A stretch of DNA of 64,000 nt from Psychromicrobium lacuslunae (GTDB lineage: Bacteria; Actinomycetota; Actinomycetes; Actinomycetales; Micrococcaceae), in assembly GCF_000950575.1 (NCBI RefSeq), contig NZ_CP011005.1, forward strand, positions 744,001 through 808,000, given 5' to 3'. Numbering within the stretch: position 1 is the first letter of the stretch; every line of letters begins with the position of its first letter. The translations under genes were made by a program, and so were the position numbers. Below are positions 39,767 through 47,678 of the stretch, piece after piece. Under the pieces are notes generated by a model. The model was not told the DNA's origin, ran no database searches, and saw only the letters and a list, made by a program, of their open reading frames with translations.

Positions 39767-41216
39767 TCCCCGAGGATTTTTAGAGGTTCGAAATCGGCAG
39801 ACGCAACCGCGACGTCCCGTCTCGGTGCGCATTATGGACTGGAAAGAAGTCTACGAAGCGCAAGAGAAGGGTGTACTCAAATCTCAGGCCGGGCGCTGCA
39901 TGGACTGCGGGGTGCCGTTCTGCCATCAGGGTTGTCCACTCGGCAATCTGATTCCGGAGTGGAACGATCTGGTTCGCCGTGACAAGGGCGAAGAAGCCAT
40001 CGAGCGACTGCACGCCACTAATAACTTCCCGGAGTTCACCGGTCGGCTCTGCCCAGCACCGTGCGAGTCCTCCTGCGTGCTCGGTATCAATCAGCCCGCC
40101 GTCACGATCAAGCAAGTTGAAGTGTCGATCATTGACGATGCCTTCGACAACGATTGGGTAAAGCCGTTGCCGCCAGCTCGGCTGACCGGCCGTACCGTGG
40201 CCGTGGTGGGCTCAGGTCCAGCGGGCTTAGCTGCCGCGCAACAGCTTACCCGGGTGGGGCACACCGTCGCGGTCTATGAGCGCGATGACCGGATTGGTGG
40301 GCTACTGCGCTACGGTATTCCGGACTTCAAGATGGAGAAGGAACACCTGGATCGTAGGCTTGAGCAGATGCGCGCTGAAGGCACTCGTTTCCGGGCCGGT
40401 GTCGAAATTGGTAAAGACATCTCCTGGGAACAGTTGCGTCGCCGTTACGACACCGTGCTGATTGCCACCGGAGCCACCGTGCCGCGTGATTTGCCGATCC
40501 CGGGCCGGGAGCTCTCCGGGGTGCACTTCGCGATGGACTACCTCGTGCAGGCCAACCGAGTAGTGGCCGGTGACACCGTGGCAGAGCAGATTGACGCCCG
40601 GGGCAAGCACGTCATCATCCTCGGTGGTGGGGATACCGGTGCTGACTGCCTCGGCACCGCGCACCGTCAGCAGGCGGCCTCGGTGACCACGCTGGCTATT
40701 GGCATGCAGCCGCCGGCCGAGCGTCCGGCGCACCAGCCATGGCCGATGTTCCCGACTCTCTTCGAGGTCGCCAGCGCCCATGAAGAGGGCGGTGAGCGGA
40801 CCTACTTAGCTTCCACCGTGGAGTTCGTCGGCAAGGACGGTGTACTGACCGCTTTGAAGATCGCGGAAACCGAGTATGTTGATGGTAAGCGGCTGCCCAA
40901 GGCCGGTACCGAACGTGAAATTCCGGCCGATTTGGTCTTCCTCTCGCTGGGCTTCACCGGCCCGGAAACTGTGGCGCTGAGCGAACAACTCGACGCCGAG
41001 CTCGATGGCCGGGGCAATGTGGTTCGGGACGGCTATTACATGACCAGTACCGATGGCGTCTTCGTCGCCGGTGATGCGGGCCGCGGCCAGTCGCTCATTG
41101 TCTGGGCCATTGCCGAGGGCCGGGCGGCTGCGGCTGCGGTAGATAAATACCTCAGCGGGTCAACCATTTTGCCGGCCCCAGTGGCCCCGAGCGACGTCGC
41201 AATCGCGCCGCTATAA
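39759..41216 (+). CDS. gltD: Glutamate synthase, small subunit
   Basis: Passes electrons from NADPH to GltB. The 485-residue protein has the N-terminal Cys cluster [17 protein letters not shown] (two 4Fe-4S centres with CPAPCESSC), the FAD-binding [13 protein letters not shown] at about 150 and the NADPH-binding [13 protein letters not shown]. The GTG start lies inside the end of gltB, so the subunits are translationally coupled. Confidence 0.97.
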   Translation: MANPRGFLEVRNRQTQPRRPVSVRIMDWKEVYEAQEKGVLKSQAGRCMDCGVPFCHQGCPLGNLIPEWNDLVRRDKGEEAIERLHATNNFPEFTGRLCPAPCESSCVLGINQPAVTIKQVEVSIIDDAFDNDWVKPLPPARLTGRTVAVVGSGPAGLAAAQQLTRVGHTVAVYERDDRIGGLLRYGIPDFKMEKEHLDRRLEQMRAEGTRFRAGVEIGKDISWEQLRRRYDTVLIATGATVPRDLPIPGRELSGVHFAMDYLVQANRVVAGDTVAEQIDARGKHVIILGGGDTGADCLGTAHRQQAASVTTLAIGMQPPAERPAHQPWPMFPTLFEVASAHEEGGERTYLASTVEFVGKDGVLTALKIAETEYVDGKRLPKAGTEREIPADLVFLSLGFTGPETVALSEQLDAELDGRGNVVRDGYYMTSTDGVFVAGDAGRGQSLIVWAIAEGRAAAAAVDKYLSGSTILPAPVAPSDVAIAPL

Positions 41217-41293
41217 CTAAAGATTCATCCAAGATTCATCGTAGGAAAGACGCAGCACACGCGAGCCCAAAAGGCTCAGACTAGGGTAGGTAT

Positions 41294-42769
41294 ATGAGAC
41301 GCGCAAAAATCGTTGCAACATTTGGGCCGGCAATCTCCGGTTTTGAGCAGGCCCTGGCCGTGCTTGAAGCCGGTGTTGATGTGGCTCGAATGAACATGAG
41401 TCACGGGGATTACACCGTGCACAATGAAACCTACGAAAATGTTCGTAAAGCGGCGGCGCAGCTGGCCAAGCCAGTCGCGATCATGGCCGATCTGCAAGGG
41501 CCGAAGATTCGACTTGGGCGTTTTGTTGACGGCCCCTACGCACTGGCTCCCGGTGATGTTTTCACCATCACCACCGAAGATGTGCCCGGCACCAAAGAGA
41601 TTTGCTCGACCACGCTGAAGAGCCTCACCGAAGATGTTAAAGTGGGGGACTCGCTGCTCATCGACGACGGCAAGGTCGCGTTGCGGGCCACTGCGGTGGA
41701 CGACGTGAAAGTGGTCACCGAGGTCGTGGTGGGCGGTCTGGTCTCCAATAACAAGGGCATTAATCTGCCCGGTGTGGCAGTGAACGTGCCCGCTTTGAGC
41801 GAGAAGGACGAGGCTGATCTGCGCTGGGCACTGGGACGCGGCGTCGATCTGGTGGCGCTGTCCTTCGTGCGTGACGCAGCTGATATTGGTCGGGTGCACG
41901 AAATCATGGACGAAGAAGGCCGCCGAGTTCCGGTTATTGCGAAGATTGAGAAGCCGCAAGCCGTGCAAAACTTGCCCGAGATTATTGATTCGTTTGACGC
42001 CATCATGGTCGCCCGTGGCGATCTCGGCGTTGAATTGCCGCTCGAGGAGGTGCCGATTGTGCAGAAGCGTGCCATCGAATTGGCCCGCCGCTGGGCCAAA
42101 CCGGTGATTGTGGCCACTCAGGTGCTGGAATCAATGATTGAGAATCCGCGACCTACCCGGGCCGAGGCTTCTGACTGCGCCAATGCGGTGCTTGACGGCG
42201 CCGACGCGGTGATGCTCTCCGGCGAGACCAGCGTGGGCAAGTATCCGATCGAGACGGTGCGCACGATGGCTCGGATCATCGAATCCACCGAGGAACACGG
42301 CCTGGAACGGGTGCCCGCGCTCGGCACCGATCCGAAGACTCGCGGCGGCGCGATTACCCGCGCCGCGGTGGTGATTGCAGATCAGCTGAACGCTAAGTAC
42401 GTCTGCGCCTTTACCCAGTCGGGTGACTCTGCGCGGCGACTCTCTCGGTTGCGGCCGATCAAACCGGTAGTGGCTTTCACCCCGGACGAGCGGGTCTGGA
42501 ACCAGCTCTCGCTGACCTGGGGTATTCAGCAAATTATGGTGCCCATGGTGCAGCACACCGACGAGATGACCGAGCAGGTGGACAACACTCTGTTGGAGAA
42601 GGGTCTGGTCGAACTGGATGACCTGGTGGTGATCGCTGCTGGTTCGCCTCCCGGACAGGCTGGCTCTACCAACTCACTCAAGGTGCACAAAGTGGGGGAT
42701 TTGGCTGATTTCTCGGCAACCGGACGGAGCAACCGCGAGAAAGTCGGACCCTGGCCGACCAAGAGCTAG
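41294..42769 (+). CDS. pyk: Pyruvate kinase
   Basis: Last step of glycolysis, making pyruvate and ATP. The 491-residue protein has the start MRRAKIVATFGPA, the substrate Lys in VIAKIEKPQAVQN (about residue 217), MVARGDLGVELP and the PTRAEASDCANAV signature. The C-terminal domain is the allosteric one. AGGTAT precedes the ATG. A strong terminator follows at 42812. The short direct repeat AAGATTCATC lies between gltD and pyk. Confidence 0.97.
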   Translation: MRRAKIVATFGPAISGFEQALAVLEAGVDVARMNMSHGDYTVHNETYENVRKAAAQLAKPVAIMADLQGPKIRLGRFVDGPYALAPGDVFTITTEDVPGTKEICSTTLKSLTEDVKVGDSLLIDDGKVALRATAVDDVKVVTEVVVGGLVSNNKGINLPGVAVNVPALSEKDEADLRWALGRGVDLVALSFVRDAADIGRVHEIMDEEGRRVPVIAKIEKPQAVQNLPEIIDSFDAIMVARGDLGVELPLEEVPIVQKRAIELARRWAKPVIVATQVLESMIENPRPTRAEASDCANAVLDGADAVMLSGETSVGKYPIETVRTMARIIESTEEHGLERVPALGTDPKTRGGAITRAAVVIADQLNAKYVCAFTQSGDSARRLSRLRPIKPVVAFTPDERVWNQLSLTWGIQQIMVPMVQHTDEMTEQVDNTLLEKGLVELDDLVVIAAGSPPGQAGSTNSLKVHKVGDLADFSATGRSNREKVGPWPTKS

Positions 42770-42811
42770 AGACTCAGCAGCCTAGAAATTCAGCAGCCTA
42801 GAAACTCAGTG

Positions 42812-42858
42812 AAAGAGCCAGCTTGCAACGCGATGACCGCGTTGCAAGCTGGCTCTTT
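42812..42858. terminator. Bidirectional terminator between pyk and pdtaR
   Basis: A 21-bp perfect stem (AAAGAGCCAGCTTGCAACGCG and its complement) with a five-base loop, flanked by A on the left and T on the right, serves the convergent pyk and ANTAR-regulator transcripts. Confidence 0.93.
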
Positions 42859-42894
42859 CGCTTAAGGACGGGCCTTAGTGCGGCTGATCCGTTC

Positions 42895-43500
42895 TTAGTT
42901 GACCTGGCTAATGATGGTCTCGGCGACTTCTTTCATGCTGAGTCGACGATCCATCGAGGTCTTCTGGATCCAGCGGAACGCCTCTGGCTCTGTGAGGCCC
43001 ATTTTGGTGGTCAGCAGGGATTTTGCCCGCTCTACCAATTTTCGGGTCTCAAAACGGTCCTGGAGGTCAGTTACTTCGGCCTCCAGCGCTTTGATCTCCT
43101 CGTGCCGGGAGAGCGCGATCTCGATCGCTGGAATCAGGTCGGCCGGGGTGAAAGGTTTCACCACATAGGCCATTGCGCCGGCATCCCGGGCCCGCTCAAC
43201 TAGCTCCTTCTGGCTGAAAGCCGTGAGTAACACGACCGGGGCGATACGTTCCTTGACGATTTTCTCTGCTGCGCTGATCCCATCCATCACCGGCATCTTC
43301 ACGTCCATCAGGACTAGATCTGGGTCCAGTTCCCTGGCCAGCTCGACGGCTTTCTCGCCGTTATCGGCTTCACCGACCACGTCGTAGCCCTCGCCGCGCA
43401 GGATTTCGATAATGTCCAGACGGATCAAGGTTTCGTCTTCAGCCACTACGACGCGCCGGGCGACAGCGCTAGCGGCTGATGATTCTGGGGTTTCTGACAC
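42895..43500 (-). CDS. pdtaR: ANTAR-domain response regulator (PdtaR-type)
   Basis: A 201-residue regulator with an N-terminal receiver (acidic pocket Glu21-Asp22, phospho-acceptor Asp66 in LMDVKMPVMDG, Thr93, Lys115) and a C-terminal ANTAR RNA-binding domain (about 140-200: RKLVERAKSLL then LSMKEVAETII). PdtaR pairs with the PdtaS histidine kinase and acts by binding two-hairpin RNA targets that affect terminators. I chose the GTG at 43500 because AAGGAG lies five bases upstream; the frame opens at 43569. No kinase gene is adjacent. Confidence 0.9.
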   Translation of the reverse strand: MSETPESSAASAVARRVVVAEDETLIRLDIIEILRGEGYDVVGEADNGEKAVELARELDPDLVLMDVKMPVMDGISAAEKIVKERIAPVVLLTAFSQKELVERARDAGAMAYVVKPFTPADLIPAIEIALSRHEEIKALEAEVTDLQDRFETRKLVERAKSLLTTKMGLTEPEAFRWIQKTSMDRRLSMKEVAETIISQVN

Positions 43501-43622
43501 ATGAGCTCCTTGAACTGCGGACTGACTTTCATGAAATAGCCTATCGGCATGTAGAGTAGATTCTCGCATGCGAAGCTGCGTCGCAGACCCGGTCTGAGAC
43601 GACTTTCACATGTACTGTGTTC

Positions 43623-43704
43623 GCCCGAGTGGCGGAATTGGCAGACGCGCTGCACTCAAAATGCAGTATCGAAAGGTGTGTGGGTTCGAGTCCCACCTCG
43701 GGCA
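43623..43704 (+). tRNA. tRNA-Leu (CAA)
   Basis: 82 bases with a long variable arm, as expected of a class II tRNA. The acceptor GCCCGAG pairs with CTCGGGC, the anticodon stem CTGCA/TGCAG carries loop CTCAAAA (anticodon CAA), and the T arm is GGGTTCGAGTCCC. No CCA is encoded. The accessory-looking region begins just beyond it. Confidence 0.95.
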
Positions 43705-43711
43705 CAGTAGG

Positions 43712-43762
43712 AAAAGCCGCAGGTCAGGAGCTCTATTATGAGCTTTCCGACCTGCGGCTTTG
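43712..43762 (+). terminator. Terminator of tRNA-Leu
   Basis: A long stem (AAAGCCGCAGGTC with GACCTGCGGCTTT) with an inner GAGCTC/GAGCT helix lies eight bases after the tRNA. A short T run follows. Confidence 0.88.
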
Positions 43763-43965
43763 TCGTTGACGGTTTCCAGATGCTTGGAATTGGACAGGAG
43801 TTCCACCTCGACACTTTTGTGCCTGGCTGTTTCGAAGTCAGTGACGCGGTCTGAGAGCGTCGTTTCGTTGACTTCGGTGTGAATTCCGGCTGCCGCCTGA
43901 ATTGTCTCGGGAGACTGCGACTGGCCTTGGCCAATGTGGCGGGGGGACGCCTGATCTAGGGATCT

Positions 43966-44169
43966 CTATTTATTGAACAGATAGATACCGATGACTACAA
44001 GCACAATGATGGCTGGAAAAATTAGGAATGGCCATGTACGTTTTGCTGGTTTGCTGTGCAACTCGTCTCGGTATATTCCAGCCATCATATTTTGCGAGGT
44101 GGCCGGCATTTGATCGATTGGTTTCTGGTATTTTTGACCAATCTCGTTGTTTCGATCGGGATCCGCCAT
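43966..44169 (-). CDS. Small tail-anchored membrane protein
   Basis: A 67-residue protein with a hydrophilic N-terminus (MADPDRNNEIGQKYQKP) and one C-terminal hydrophobic helix (about residues 46-64, TWPFLIFPAIIVLVVIGIYL), so it is probably tail-anchored. AGGA lies upstream of the ATG. It starts 12 bases after the end of the secreted-protein gene, so the two form a bicistron. I recognise no family. The DNA looks AT-richer than the flanking core genes. Confidence 0.6.
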   Translation of the reverse strand: MADPDRNNEIGQKYQKPIDQMPATSQNMMAGIYRDELHSKPAKRTWPFLIFPAIIVLVVIGIYLFNK

Positions 44170-44181
44170 GGGTGGTCCTAT

Positions 44182-45045
44182 CTATTTCACCGGTGTTCCG
44201 AACAGAATTATTTGCTTGGAACTACCTAATTTATCGTTCGTGGACGGTGCTGAGCTTTTGGATTGACTTGTGCGCGTGACCAACACGTCGAAGACTGATG
44301 TTTTTGCTCTACTCTTAGCCTTAAGATCGACGTATAGGTTGTTAGGTTTTGATGTTAATCCCTGCGAGGTTAGAGTTCTGTCTTGTGTGACGAAACCTTG
44401 CGGAACTAGCACCGCCTGCGCATGTGTCTTGGGAGTGTCTAGCCGAACGGTGAGCCCGTGCTGGTTGAACTCAGCCGCGCTGGCGGTTGATGAACTCGTG
44501 AAGCCGTCCTCTGATTCTGCTGTAAGGGTTGTTGCACCGCCAGCTGAGGTTACTTCCCAGAACTTTGTGCCTTCCGATTGGCCAATTAGCGATGGCTTTG
44601 AGGCGTTAGGGTTGGTGTCATTCGTGTCTGCGGCGACTAAGCTCATGCCGCCACCGCCGCCAGGGACGTCCAGTAGTATTGAAGTCACGCCAATGTGTTC
44701 ATTGGCGTTCGGAGCAGCCGGGTATTCCCATCGGAACTTCGCAAGGTTGATTCCTCTTGGTCCGCTAAGATTAGCGCTCGCTCCACCTTGGCTGCTGGCG
44801 CTGCCTAACCAAAGAGTGGTTCGGAAGAAACCACTGCCATTGGCGCCATTGAGCTGGACGGATACGCCGCCACGGAGCAGATTTCGGGTATTCGATGATT
44901 CGGAGTAGACCTGATTTTGAGTTGTATCCCCTTTATACCAGGTATAAGTGTTTGCGGAGGCCGGTGCGGCAGAAGACGCGGCTAGGCCGATAACTGCAAT
45001 AGTTGCTAAGGCAGCAATACTGATTCTTCGCGATGTTTCTCTCAC
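44182..45045 (-). CDS. Secreted protein of unknown function
   Basis: A 287-residue protein with a clear signal peptide: Arg-Arg near residue 6, a hydrophobic core (ISIAALATIAVIGLAAS) and an Ala-x-Ala site (ASA-N, residue 31/32). The mature part is rich in Ser, Thr, Gly and Asn and looks beta-rich, like a surface or extracellular protein. It has no Cys and no LPXTG or lipobox. I chose the GTG at 45045 because AGAGGA lies six bases upstream; a TTG frame extends to 45102. I do not recognise a family. Confidence 0.7.
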   Translation of the reverse strand: MRETSRRISIAALATIAVIGLAASSAAPASANTYTWYKGDTTQNQVYSESSNTRNLLRGGVSVQLNGANGSGFFRTTLWLGSASSQGGASANLSGPRGINLAKFRWEYPAAPNANEHIGVTSILLDVPGGGGGMSLVAADTNDTNPNASKPSLIGQSEGTKFWEVTSAGGATTLTAESEDGFTSSSTASAAEFNQHGLTVRLDTPKTHAQAVLVPQGFVTQDRTLTSQGLTSKPNNLYVDLKAKSRAKTSVFDVLVTRTSQSKSSAPSTNDKLGSSKQIILFGTPVK

Positions 45046-45176
45046 GGATATCCTCTGTTTGGTTGAATAATCTGACTCGTTCAGATTAGGTTCATTTATC
45101 AATTTTCTTGATTTTCATTACCTAACTTGACTTTCGATAACAAATCATTACTGAGTGCGCCTCACTTCAGGAAACT

Positions 45177-45356
45177 ATGCAACAAATGCTTTGTGGCAGG
45201 GGTATCGTGTCGACTCAGCAATTGTTGCTCCAGCTACTCGCCAACCTGTTGAAGGGCGAAGCGGACTTAGACGCTTTCGCGAGGGAGATCGAGGCCATGG
45301 GCCAGATGGTAGGGGTAACCTTCGCTGTGGCTCAGCTCAATCTGCTGAATGCATGA
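45177..45356 (+). CDS. Short ORF, 59 residues
   Basis: The ATG at 45177 has AGGA six bases upstream. The predicted peptide is helical and amphipathic, with hydrophobic and acidic runs (QQLLLQLLANLLKGEADL, then AFAREIEAMGQ). I recognise no family. It is divergent from the secreted-protein gene. A longer open frame on the same strand (45155-45406) overlaps it, but its Arg/Gly-rich sequence looks like a shadow. Confidence 0.35.
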   Translation: MQQMLCGRGIVSTQQLLLQLLANLLKGEADLDAFAREIEAMGQMVGVTFAVAQLNLLNA

Positions 45357-45554
45357 TGACAGGCAGCTTCAGGATGTTCGAGGCAAACTCGGTGGTCGGG
45401 TCGTAGGGTTTCCATGAATCACGGCCAGCAGGCAAGCTAGCCGTGAGGTATTCGGAAGAATGTCGACTCTTGAGCCGGTGGGGCATCGTAGGCTATCCGC
45501 AAAGACTTCCAATCAAGAGAAAGATAGAACTAGTGGTTTGCTGGAGGCATTTAG

Positions 45555-45671
45555 TTGGTGCTCGAATCAATTCAAAAAATTGGTTTCGATGCGAAGGAAG
45601 CCCTCGGTCTGATGTAGCAGGGGGTGGATGCTGTCGCTGGGAAAGTTGATATCGTCATGGATATTTGTTAG
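45555..45671 (+). pseudogene. Interrupted ORF ahead of the HEPN-like gene
   Basis: A TTG at 45555, with GGAGG seven bases upstream, opens a frame that reads MVLESIQKIGFDAKEALGLM and then a TAG at 45615-45617. The same frame continues without further stops as QGVDAVAGKVDIVMDIC to a TAG at 45669-45671, overlapping the start of the next gene. It looks like a small coding region broken by one nonsense codon. The rest of the gap 45357-45554 shows nothing that I can support. Confidence 0.4.
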
Positions 45672-46429
45672 ATGCTCAGTATTCTGGCAAGGTGGCTCAA
45701 ACTGAATTGACAGAACTCTGTCTGAAATTTGGTGTCCATCAAGGGGACTGGGATGTTATCTCGGAGGGTGGCTCCAGCCTGAGGGTGCATCATTTTGAAA
45801 ATGCTCCGCATGATTTTTTGCGGCAAGCCGAAACAGATCTGCTGCATGAAACGACCGGTAGCGACCAAAACGCCTTTACTAACGCCAAGCGTGCGATTGC
45901 TTGCGTGATGGATCAGATTCTCTTCACGTTTGGTTACCAATCTCTACGCTGGAATACAGCAAAAAAAGTTCAGACCATAGTCGCCATGGGCATAGTTGCT
46001 CCTCGGATCATTGGCAAGGTAAATTCGACCCGGAACTTGCTGGAGCATTCGTACCGGAGGGTATCTCGCTCTGCTGCCGAAGACGGCGTGGATATTGCCA
46101 CTTTATTCGTTGAGTCGGCATCAGCCATACTGCGACTGTTCCCGGGCCAATTTTTCGTAGCAACGGGGAGCGACGGCGAGTATTACGCTCAGACAATCGA
46201 CTTCTGGTACCGCGAGGAAGATTCCAAAGGATTTTACGTGAAAGAATACGGGGCGCCCTGGGGAACCATGATGTTAACCGCGGATGACGCCAGCTTTCCA
46301 GCCGTCATCGCGCTCGCCCTCGCCGCTGATCGTGGAATAGGCGTAGATCGTGCCATGCGGAATTTCCAAGGCTCGATTGTCGCTGAGAATGACCGCCTTG
46401 CTCAGCCTCCGAAGTCGAACGTGCGCTGA
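45665..46429 (+). CDS. HEPN-like protein of unknown function
   Basis: A 254-residue soluble protein. A helical segment (AKRAIACVMDQILF, near residue 80) is followed by TRNLLEHSYRRV at about residue 122, in which Arg123 and His128 form the R-x4-H pattern of HEPN ribonucleases, with the RN...EH.Y spacing often seen in that superfamily. The C-terminal part ends in a Phe/Tyr-rich region (DFWYREED, FYVKEYGAPWGTMM). The start is uncertain; the TTG at 45665 overlaps the broken ORF upstream and has no clear ribosome site. The HEPN assignment is pattern-based. Confidence 0.65.
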   Translation: MLDAQYSGKVAQTELTELCLKFGVHQGDWDVISEGGSSLRVHHFENAPHDFLRQAETDLLHETTGSDQNAFTNAKRAIACVMDQILFTFGYQSLRWNTAKKVQTIVAMGIVAPRIIGKVNSTRNLLEHSYRRVSRSAAEDGVDIATLFVESASAILRLFPGQFFVATGSDGEYYAQTIDFWYREEDSKGFYVKEYGAPWGTMMLTADDASFPAVIALALAADRGIGVDRAMRNFQGSIVAENDRLAQPPKSNVR

Positions 46430-46532
46430 CAATCAGCGGTCGGAGCCGGGTTCACCTGATCTTCAACTTCCGGTCGCCTAGCCGCCGTGTCGAAGTTGCC
46501 AGAAATCTTCCCGGCCTGGTGACAGTGGTGGT

Positions 46533-47678
46533 GTGAAGGTCGCAATCATTGCTGAATCCTTTTTGCCGTTGATGAACGGCGTTACTCACTCACTCTTAAA
46601 AATTCTTCACCACCTGGCAGAACGCGGCGATGAGGTGTTGGTGATTGCCCCTTCCGCTAAGCAGCATGAAGCCACCGAGGTCGCTGGAGCCCGAGTGCTC
46701 AGACTGCCCGCCGTACCGCTTACCGGCTACCGGAATCTGCGAGTCGCGGTCGGCGGGGTCAACCGGCTCAGGGTTTTGCTGAATGAATTTCAGCCAGATG
46801 TGGTGCATCTGGCCTCGCCTTTTATTCTGGGTTGGCGAGCCGCGCAGGCTGCCCAGCAACTCGGCCTGCCTATTGTCGCGGTTTACCAAACCGATGTGCC
46901 TGGCTATGCCGCTAAGTACGGGGTGCCCTTCCTGGAGAACAAAGCTTGGGAAAGGGTGGAAAACATTCACCTTGCGGCTACCCGCACCTTAGCGCCCTCC
47001 AGCCACGCCGTCACCGAATTGCGTAGTCACGGCATTCCTCGGGTGCAGCTTTGGCCGCGCGGGGTGGACACGGTGCGATTCCATCCGGCCAAGCGGAGCC
47101 AATTATTTCGGCAGCAGGTCGCGCCGGGTGGCGAGCGAATCATTGGCTATGTCGGTCGTCTCGCTTTGGAGAAGCAGCTTGAAGACCTCGCAGCGATTAG
47201 CGAGTTGCCGGGCACCAAACTGGTCATCGTGGGTGAGGGGCCGCTCGGCGCAGAGTTGCGCAATAGATTTCCGGACGCATACTTCACCGGTTTCCTGGAT
47301 GGCGAAGAGCTTGCCGTCGCGGTCGCCAGCTTCGATCTTTTCGTGCACCCGGGGGAGTTGGAGACCTTCTGTCAAACCATCCAGGAGGCGATGGCTTCAG
47401 GGGTGCCCGTAGTCGCCACCGGACGAGGCGGCCCACTCGATTTAGTTGAGTCCTCAAAGACTGGCTGGCTCTACCCGCCTGGGGAATTGGCGCAATTTCG
47501 TAGCTACGTGCTGGATCTGATCGGCGATGACGCTAAGCGGGAGGCTTTTGCGACAGCCGCCTTCCGCACTGTGCAGGGCCGAACCTGGCAAGCGGTTTGC
47601 GCACGACTGATTGAGCATTACCACGACGCCATCGCCGAACATGCAATGGCGACCACTTCGATGAAAGGCTCACGATGA
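46533..47678 (+). CDS. GT4 glycosyltransferase (mannosyltransferase type)
   Basis: A 381-residue GT-B glycosyltransferase. The N-terminal half begins KVAIIAESFLPLMNGVTHS (the GT4 acceptor-side glycine loop), and the C-terminal half has YVGRLALEKQ and the EXFCQTIQEAMASGVPVVAT nucleotide-sugar site with the E-x7-E pattern. It resembles GDP-mannose-dependent alpha-mannosyltransferases (MgtA/PimB type) of cell-envelope glycolipids. The start is a GTG. It overlaps the dehydrogenase gene by four bases. Confidence 0.88.
   Translation: MKVAIIAESFLPLMNGVTHSLLKILHHLAERGDEVLVIAPSAKQHEATEVAGARVLRLPAVPLTGYRNLRVAVGGVNRLRVLLNEFQPDVVHLASPFILGWRAAQAAQQLGLPIVAVYQTDVPGYAAKYGVPFLENKAWERVENIHLAATRTLAPSSHAVTELRSHGIPRVQLWPRGVDTVRFHPAKRSQLFRQQVAPGGERIIGYVGRLALEKQLEDLAAISELPGTKLVIVGEGPLGAELRNRFPDAYFTGFLDGEELAVAVASFDLFVHPGELETFCQTIQEAMASGVPVVATGRGGPLDLVESSKTGWLYPPGELAQFRSYVLDLIGDDAKREAFATAAFRTVQGRTWQAVCARLIEHYHDAIAEHAMATTSMKGSR

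Noticed and set aside
42770-42811. A short direct repeat after pyk (CAGCAGCCTAGAAA twice)
   Set aside because: It is only two short imperfect copies next to a terminator and has no other support.
43790-43810. A possible attachment site repeating the 3' end of tRNA-Leu
   Set aside because: The resemblance to the tRNA end (CCACCTCG and ACAC) is about 12 bases with a mismatch, too short to call an att site, and no integrase gene is present.
45155-45406. An 83-codon open frame on the plus strand
   Set aside because: The peptide is Arg/Gly-rich with no ribosome site; the overlapping 59-codon frame has a good site and better composition.
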